This document shows positions 5,667-9,335 of a DNA stretch of 9,335 nucleotides, one piece after another (position 1 is the stretch's first letter; each line of letters opens with the position of its first letter). The notes below the pieces were generated by a model. The model had not been told where the DNA came from, made no database searches, and saw nothing but the letters and a program-made list of their open reading frames with translations. The DNA comes from JAWUWD01 sp034112085 (GTDB taxonomy: Bacteria > Bacteroidota > Bacteroidia > Cytophagales > Cyclobacteriaceae): positions 1 to 9,335 of the forward strand of contig JAWUWD010000147.1 in the NCBI GenBank assembly GCA_034112085.1, read 5' to 3'. The translations under genes and the position numbers were made by a program.

Positions 5667-6536
5667 ATGTCAGAAATAATTGAAGCGGAAAAAAAGTATA
5701 CTAAAAAACCTGATTGGCTTCGTGTAAAACTGCCAATAGGAAAAGAATATGCGGAAGTAAGAGAGATCGTATCCGAACATAAATTACATACGATTTGTGA
5801 GAGCGGTAGTTGCCCTAATATGGGTGAATGTTGGGGAAACGGAACGGCTACCTTTATGATATTAGGTAACACTTGTACAAGGTCGTGCGGATTTTGTAAT
5901 GTACATACGGGTAAACCCTTACCTGTTGACTGGGAAGAACCTAAAATGGTTGCCGAATCTATTCGCCTGATGAAATTGAAACATGCTGTAATCACTTCGG
6001 TTGATAGAGATGATTTGAAAGATGGGGGTTCTATAATATGGGCAGAAACCGTAAATGAAGTGAGACAAGCATGCCCAGGAATTACCATGGAGACACTTGT
6101 GCCAGATTTTCAAGGTAAATGGGAAAACCTTCAACGCATTATTGATGTGCATCCCGAAATAGTGTCGCATAATCTTGAAACTGTACGCAGATTAACGAAA
6201 GAAGTTAGGGTACAGGCAAAATACGACAGAAGCCTTGAGGTTCTCAAAAGATTAAAGGAAGCTGGGATGAAAACCAAATCAGGAATTATGTTGGGTTTAG
6301 GCGAAACGGAAGAAGAGGTATACGAAACCATGGATGACTTGAGAAACGTTGGTGTTGATATATTAACGATAGGCCAGTATCTGCAGCCCTCTAAAAAGCA
6401 TCTACAAGTTATAGAATTTATTAAGCCCGAAATATTTGCCAGATATAAAGAAACAGGCTTGAACAAGGGCTTTCGCTTTGTTGAAAGTGGACCATTAGTA
6501 AGGTCATCTTATCATGCAGAAAGACATTTATTTTAA
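5667..6536 (+). CDS. lipA: Lipoyl synthase LipA (radical SAM)
   Basis: A 289-residue enzyme of normal LipA length. It inserts two sulfurs into protein-bound octanoyl groups to make the lipoyl cofactor of 2-oxoacid dehydrogenases and the glycine cleavage system. The auxiliary [4Fe-4S] cluster motif is Cys44-x4-Cys49-x5-Cys55 (CESGSCPNMGEC). The radical-SAM motif is Cys70-x3-Cys74-x2-Cys77 (CTRSCGFC). The C-terminal RSSYHAE supplies the conserved serine ligand of the auxiliary cluster. SVDRDDLKDGG, TLVPDF, VSHNLETV and KSGIMLGLGE are further family motifs, so all key residues are present. LipA destroys its auxiliary cluster at each turnover, so it depends heavily on Fe-S supply, which makes its place inside a suf cluster sensible. 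The ATG lies 27 bases after the WD40 gene. No lipB is visible in the window. Confidence 0.97.
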   Translation: MSEIIEAEKKYTKKPDWLRVKLPIGKEYAEVREIVSEHKLHTICESGSCPNMGECWGNGTATFMILGNTCTRSCGFCNVHTGKPLPVDWEEPKMVAESIRLMKLKHAVITSVDRDDLKDGGSIIWAETVNEVRQACPGITMETLVPDFQGKWENLQRIIDVHPEIVSHNLETVRRLTKEVRVQAKYDRSLEVLKRLKEAGMKTKSGIMLGLGETEEEVYETMDDLRNVGVDILTIGQYLQPSKKHLQVIEFIKPEIFARYKETGLNKGFRFVESGPLVRSSYHAERHLF

Positions 6537-6564
6537 CATAATATTTACGCTAAAAAACATAATA

Positions 6565-6789
6565 ATGGCTAAAACAAAAATTACAGTAAACAGCAACGGA
6601 TCTCTTAAAATAGAAAGTGATTTTGAGATTGTAGATAAAAATGGGAATGTCTATGACTTAGCAGGACGTGAGGTGCTTTCTCTTTGCCGTTGTGGTCTTT
6701 CTAAGAATAAACCCTTTTGTGATGGAGCTCATAATGGGCACTTTGAACATGAGGCTGTTGCATTTAATTTACCACCTAGAAGACAATAG
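6565..6789 (+). CDS. CDGSH iron-sulfur domain protein
   Basis: A 74-residue protein from the ATG at 6565. An in-frame ATG at 6514 would overlap lipA and add an unrelated hydrophobic leader, so it is rejected. The CDGSH motif reads CRCGLSKNKPFCDGAH: Cys41, Cys43, Cys52 and His56 are the 3Cys-1His ligands of a [2Fe-2S] cluster. The upstream VDKNGNVYDLAGREVLSL is typical of bacterial single-CDGSH proteins. The CDGA form in place of CDGS is a common variant. The protein is soluble, with no membrane anchor like that of mitoNEET. Relatives can transfer electrons or labile clusters, and the histidine ligand makes the cluster redox- and pH-sensitive. The gene lies 28 bases after lipA and 14 before selO, in the same run. 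The family is secure; the specific role is unknown. Confidence 0.92.
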   Translation: MAKTKITVNSNGSLKIESDFEIVDKNGNVYDLAGREVLSLCRCGLSKNKPFCDGAHNGHFEHEAVAFNLPPRRQ

Positions 6790-6803
6790 ATTAAACAAGA
6801 AGT

Positions 6804-8243
6804 ATGTCTGAACTTGATGTGAATTTTGATAATTCTTTTCAAAAACTACCTGGGTTTTTACATGAAAATGTTCACCCTACGCCATTGAAAGAGCCTTCTC
6901 TTATCCATGTAACTGCGCTAAAAAAAGACCTTGGGCTTGAATCACTTAGTAATCCCGTTTTACAAGAATGGTTAAATGGAGAAATAAGGCTTCGCAATGA
7001 TCAGACAATTGCCTCCCGATATGCCGGTCATCAATTTGGCTTCTTTGCAGGTCAGTTAGGTGATGGCAGGGCAATTTCCTTAGGTGAAGTTTTAACTTCT
7101 GATGGAAAGCGATTGGAAATACAAACTAAAGGATCGGGTAAAACTCCTTTTTCTAGAATGGGAGATGGCAAAGCCGTGATTCGTTCATCAGTAAGGGAAT
7201 ATCTTTGCTCAGAAGCTATGTACGGACTTGGAATTCCTACTTCAAGAGTGTTAGCGCTTATCACTGGACAAGATAAAGTTTACAGGGAAGCAATAGAACG
7301 TTCAGCAGTAATTGCCAGAGTTTTCCCTTCAAATATCCGATTCGGACATTTTGAAATGTGCTATCACTATAATCGTAAAGAGGTTTTAAATGATTTGATT
7401 GAATACACCCGCCATACTTTTTTTGATGGAGTTTCAGTTGAACAAATGCTAGCGCAAATTATTGATGATACGGCCAGACTTATGGCCCATTGGCAAACGG
7501 TTGGGTTTTGCCACGGGGTAATGAATACAGATAATATGTCTGTATTGGGAATTACCATTGATTATGGCCCGTTTGGGTTTTTAGAAGACACGGCATTATC
7601 TCACGTTTGCAATCACTCTGATTATGAAGGTAGATACGCTTATGCTAACCAGCCTGCTGCTGCCACATGGAATCTGGAAAAGCTTCTAATTTGTTTTAGC
7701 GATCATCTCCCAAAAGAAACTTTAAGTAATTTGCTTGATACTTTTTCGGTATTATTTCATACACATTACCAAAAACTTTATCAACGTAAAATAGGGCTAA
7801 CGACATTGGAGACCGAAGACCCGAATTTATTTGGTTCTCTACTACAAACGTTGAGCAAGCTTTCAATAGATTTTACATTCTTTTTTAGGCAATTGAGCAA
7901 CTACAAAGTTAATCGAATTGATTCCCTTTCTGACCTTTGGAACTATTATGAAAAAAGCGAAGAACTTATTAAATGGCTTTCCTTTTATGACCAAAGGTTG
8001 AAAAAGGAAGTATCGGATGATAGTACCCGTTCCATGAAAATGAAAAGTGTAAATCCAAAGTATGTACTCAAAAACTATATTGCTCAGGAGATAATTGAGG
8101 ATGTGGAAAAAGGAGGAAGTAGAAAATTAAAAAATTGGTTAGAGATTTTGTATTCTCCATTTGCCGAACATTCAGAATATGAGTCTTATTCAAAACCAAC
8201 GCCCATAGCGAAGAAAAATTTTAGCATTTCTTGTTCGTCTTAA
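6804..8243 (+). CDS. selO: SelO/YdiU pseudokinase, protein AMP-transferase
   Basis: A 479-residue protein, matching E. coli SelO (478). SelO has a kinase fold with ATP bound in flipped orientation and transfers AMP to Ser, Thr or Tyr of target proteins. Visible motifs are YAGHQFGFFAGQLGDGRAISLGE (73-95), LEIQTKGSGKTPFSRMGDGKA (104-124, with the nucleotide-binding lysine), RSSVREYLCSEAMYGLGIPTSR (127-148), the catalytic-loop region GFCHGVMNTDNMS (234-246) and the metal-binding DYGPFGF (253-259). The antepenultimate Cys477, where eukaryotic SelO has selenocysteine, ends the chain as SCSS. Cys269 in CNHSD corresponds to the E. coli cysteine that forms a regulatory disulfide with it, so redox control is likely kept. 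Known E. coli targets include SucA and a glutaredoxin. No truncation or frameshift is seen. Confidence 0.95.
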   Translation: MSELDVNFDNSFQKLPGFLHENVHPTPLKEPSLIHVTALKKDLGLESLSNPVLQEWLNGEIRLRNDQTIASRYAGHQFGFFAGQLGDGRAISLGEVLTSDGKRLEIQTKGSGKTPFSRMGDGKAVIRSSVREYLCSEAMYGLGIPTSRVLALITGQDKVYREAIERSAVIARVFPSNIRFGHFEMCYHYNRKEVLNDLIEYTRHTFFDGVSVEQMLAQIIDDTARLMAHWQTVGFCHGVMNTDNMSVLGITIDYGPFGFLEDTALSHVCNHSDYEGRYAYANQPAAATWNLEKLLICFSDHLPKETLSNLLDTFSVLFHTHYQKLYQRKIGLTTLETEDPNLFGSLLQTLSKLSIDFTFFFRQLSNYKVNRIDSLSDLWNYYEKSEELIKWLSFYDQRLKKEVSDDSTRSMKMKSVNPKYVLKNYIAQEIIEDVEKGGSRKLKNWLEILYSPFAEHSEYESYSKPTPIAKKNFSISCSS

Positions 8244-8276
8244 GTTCATCCGAAAAAACAATTAAAAAGATAAAAC

Positions 8277-8729
8277 ATGTCAGAATATAAAGTTTATTTA
8301 AGTTGGAAAAATGAAGGCGAAGATTTCTTATATAAAACCTATGATCGCAGCCATTTGTGGGAATTTGAAGGCGGAACTTTAATCAAAGCTTCTGCTGCTC
8401 CAGATTACCTGGGTAAAGCAGCGTTAGTAAACCCTGAAGAAGCTTTTGCTGCATCGCTGTCAAGCTGCCATATGCTCACATTTTTGGCTATTGCTTCCAT
8501 GAAAAAATATATGGTAACAACTTATGAAGACAATGCAGTAGCCATATTGGGCAAAAACGAAAAACTAAAAATGGCTGTAAAAGCCTTGTATCTAAGACCG
8601 AATATCACCTTTGAAGGAGATAACATACCGGATAATACAACAATAGATGAAATGCATCACCGTGCTCACCAAGAATGTTTTATTGCCAATTCGGTTTTAA
8701 CAGAGATAATTGTAGAGCCGGTATATTAA
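8277..8729 (+). CDS. OsmC-family peroxidase
   Basis: A 150-residue OsmC/Ohr-superfamily protein. The two thiols of the family are present: Cys64 in LSSCHMLTFLA (peroxidatic) and Cys134 in HQECFIANS (resolving). Asn52-Pro53-Glu54-Glu55 precedes the first helix, as is usual (NPEEAFAASLSSC). Arg24 in DRSHLWEF may be the active-site arginine, but this is less certain. Family members reduce organic hydroperoxides through a Cys-Cys disulfide; Ohr proteins are re-reduced by lipoylated dehydrogenase subunits, which ties in with lipA upstream. The SSCHMLTFL form points to the broad OsmC/YhfA-like branch rather than strict Ohr, so the natural substrate is open. The ATG follows an A-rich leader 33 bases after selO. 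A hairpin 4 bases after the stop suggests that the transcription unit ends here. Confidence 0.9.
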   Translation: MSEYKVYLSWKNEGEDFLYKTYDRSHLWEFEGGTLIKASAAPDYLGKAALVNPEEAFAASLSSCHMLTFLAIASMKKYMVTTYEDNAVAILGKNEKLKMAVKALYLRPNITFEGDNIPDNTTIDEMHHRAHQECFIANSVLTEIIVEPVY

Positions 8730-8733
8730 AGTA

Positions 8734-8750
8734 ATAGAGAAAGTCTCTAT
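8734..8750 (+). terminator. Hairpin after the OsmC-family gene, possible terminator
   Basis: ATAGAGA (8734-8740) and TCTCTAT (8744-8750) form a perfect 7-bp stem with a 3-base loop, 4 bases after the stop codon. The following GCTGTTTTGG has only a short T-run, so it is a weak intrinsic terminator at best. It could also be a protein-binding inverted repeat upstream of sufS. Confidence 0.4.
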
Positions 8751-8755
8751 GCTGT

Positions 8756-8788
8756 TTTGGACAGAAAAGTTACGGTTTAATATTTTCC
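8756..8788 (+). promoter_or_regulatory. Candidate promoter for sufS
   Basis: TTTG at 8756-8759 and TATTTTCC at 8781-8788, separated by 21 bases, loosely fit the Bacteroidota -33/-7 pattern; the -7 box deviates at its last two bases. The 126-base gap between osmC and sufS is the longest in the window and follows a hairpin, which is where an internal promoter would be expected. The rest of the gap is AT-rich with no other clear structure. Confidence 0.3.
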
Positions 8789-8855
8789 GAAAAGGGTCAA
8801 TATATAATAACAAGATTCGATAAAGAACGAAAGAATAAACACAAAAAGGGAAACA

Positions 8856-9335
8856 ATGACAATGATAAAAAACATAGTAAGGATAAACTTATTTGATGTT
8901 CATGAAATTCGAAAAGACTTCCCCATCCTTTCACGGACGGTAAATGATAAGCCATTGATTTATTTCGATAACGGTGCTACTACCCAGAAGCCGAAACATG
9001 TGATTGATGCCATTGTAGAATGCTACACCACTCAGAACGCCAACATTCACCGTGGAGTTCACCGCATGAGTCAGGATGTAACCGATGCATACGAAAATGC
9101 TCGTATTACGGTTCAAAAGCATATCGGTGCTAAACATGAAAACGAAATTATTTTTACAAGAGGAACTACTGAAAGCATCAACTTTACAGCTACTGCATTT
9201 GGGAAAAAGTATGTAAATGCTGGTGACGAGATTATTGTGAGTGAGATGGAACATCACAGTAATATTCTTCCGTGGCAACAGTTATGCGAAGAGAAAAATG
9301 CCGTACTGAAAGTTATTCCAATGACCGACAGTGGG
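8856..9335 (+). CDS. sufS: SufS, class II cysteine desulfurase (5' part)
   Basis: About 160 N-terminal residues of a PLP-dependent cysteine desulfurase, cut by the window end. SufS takes sulfur from cysteine and passes it, usually through SufE or SufU, to the SufBCD scaffold. Visible family motifs are EIRKDFPIL, YFDNGATTQKP, NIHRGVHRMSQ, IIFTRGTTESIN and MEHHSNILPWQQ; the second His in MEHH is the expected PLP-stacking residue. The PLP lysine and catalytic cysteine lie beyond the window. The ATG at 8856 has a Shine-Dalgarno-like AAGGG at 8846-8850, which favours it over the ATG at 8862. The N terminus is about 15 residues longer than in a typical SufS, so the true start is not fully settled. 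Unusually, ten genes separate it from sufD. The gene may well be followed by sufE, which is not visible. Confidence 0.95.
   Translation, partial: MTMIKNIVRINLFDVHEIRKDFPILSRTVNDKPLIYFDNGATTQKPKHVIDAIVECYTTQNANIHRGVHRMSQDVTDAYENARITVQKHIGAKHENEIIFTRGTTESINFTATAFGKKYVNAGDEIIVSEMEHHSNILPWQQLCEEKNAVLKVIPMTDSG

Noticed and set aside
5609..6088. 159-codon open frame on the minus strand across the start of lipA
   Set aside because: It lies wholly antisense to the WD40 end and lipA, both of which have clear conserved motifs; its translation shows no recognisable domain.
6504..6536. C-terminal HLF of LipA as a CIA targeting tripeptide
   Set aside because: The eukaryotic client signal is [LIM]-[DES]-[WF] at the C terminus; the middle His does not fit, and no other protein whose end is visible here carries the signal.
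6514..6564. Upstream in-frame ATG for the CDGSH protein
   Set aside because: It would overlap the end of lipA and add a hydrophobic leader that bacterial CDGSH proteins lack; the ATG at 6565 gives the normal N terminus.
6804..8243. SelO as a selenoprotein or a truncated pseudogene
   Set aside because: The antepenultimate residue is an ordinary Cys codon, and 479 residues equals the known bacterial length with all motifs intact.
8931..9278. 115-codon minus-strand open frame inside sufS
   Set aside because: Antisense shadow of a well-conserved desulfurase; no motif of its own.

Overview
The window is a dense, single-strand gene cluster for iron-sulfur (Fe-S) cluster building and thiol/redox chemistry. 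The organism is almost certainly a member of the Bacteroidota. This rests on AT-rich DNA, A-rich leaders with few Shine-Dalgarno sites, candidate promoters of the TTTG / TAnnTTTG type, and protein variants that I know as typical of that phylum (SUF genes beside a CGC-type bacilliredoxin, and the ferredoxin/WD40 pair). The genus cannot be named from the sequence alone.

Layout, all on the + strand. (1) 1-3724: the 3' end of sufC, then sufD, an Mrp/NBP35 P-loop ATPase, a free-standing DUF59 (MIP18-like, SufT-type) protein and a CGC-motif bacilliredoxin. (2) 3725-3829: a non-coding gap with a weak hairpin, a candidate promoter and a perfect 8-bp-arm palindrome just upstream of an Rrf2-family regulator. 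(3) 3830-8729: the Rrf2 regulator, a 2[4Fe-4S] ferredoxin, a seven-bladed WD40 protein (start overlaps the ferredoxin stop), lipoyl synthase LipA, a CDGSH Fe-S protein, SelO pseudokinase AMP-transferase and an OsmC-family peroxidase. (4) 8730-8855: a hairpin and a candidate promoter. (5) 8856 to the end: the 5' part of sufS, the cysteine desulfurase. No RNA genes, CRISPR arrays, insertion sequences or pseudogenes were seen.

How the genes fit together: SufC and SufD (with SufB presumably just upstream) form the scaffold, and SufS supplies sulfur. Mrp and the DUF59 protein are carrier/maturation factors. The Rrf2 protein probably senses Fe-S status. The ferredoxin could feed electrons to the assembly machinery or to radical-SAM LipA, an Fe-S enzyme that sacrifices one of its clusters at each turnover. 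LipA, SelO and OsmC are linked by lipoyl-dependent 2-oxoacid dehydrogenases. The bacilliredoxin and OsmC deal with oxidised thiols and peroxides that damage Fe-S clusters.

The most notable signal is that one bacterial locus holds homologues or analogues of several parts of the eukaryotic cytosolic iron-sulfur assembly (CIA) system: an NBP35-type ATPase, a MIP18/CIA2-type DUF59 protein and a CIAO1-like seven-bladed WD40 propeller coupled to an Fe-S protein. This is an inference from gene content and needs testing.
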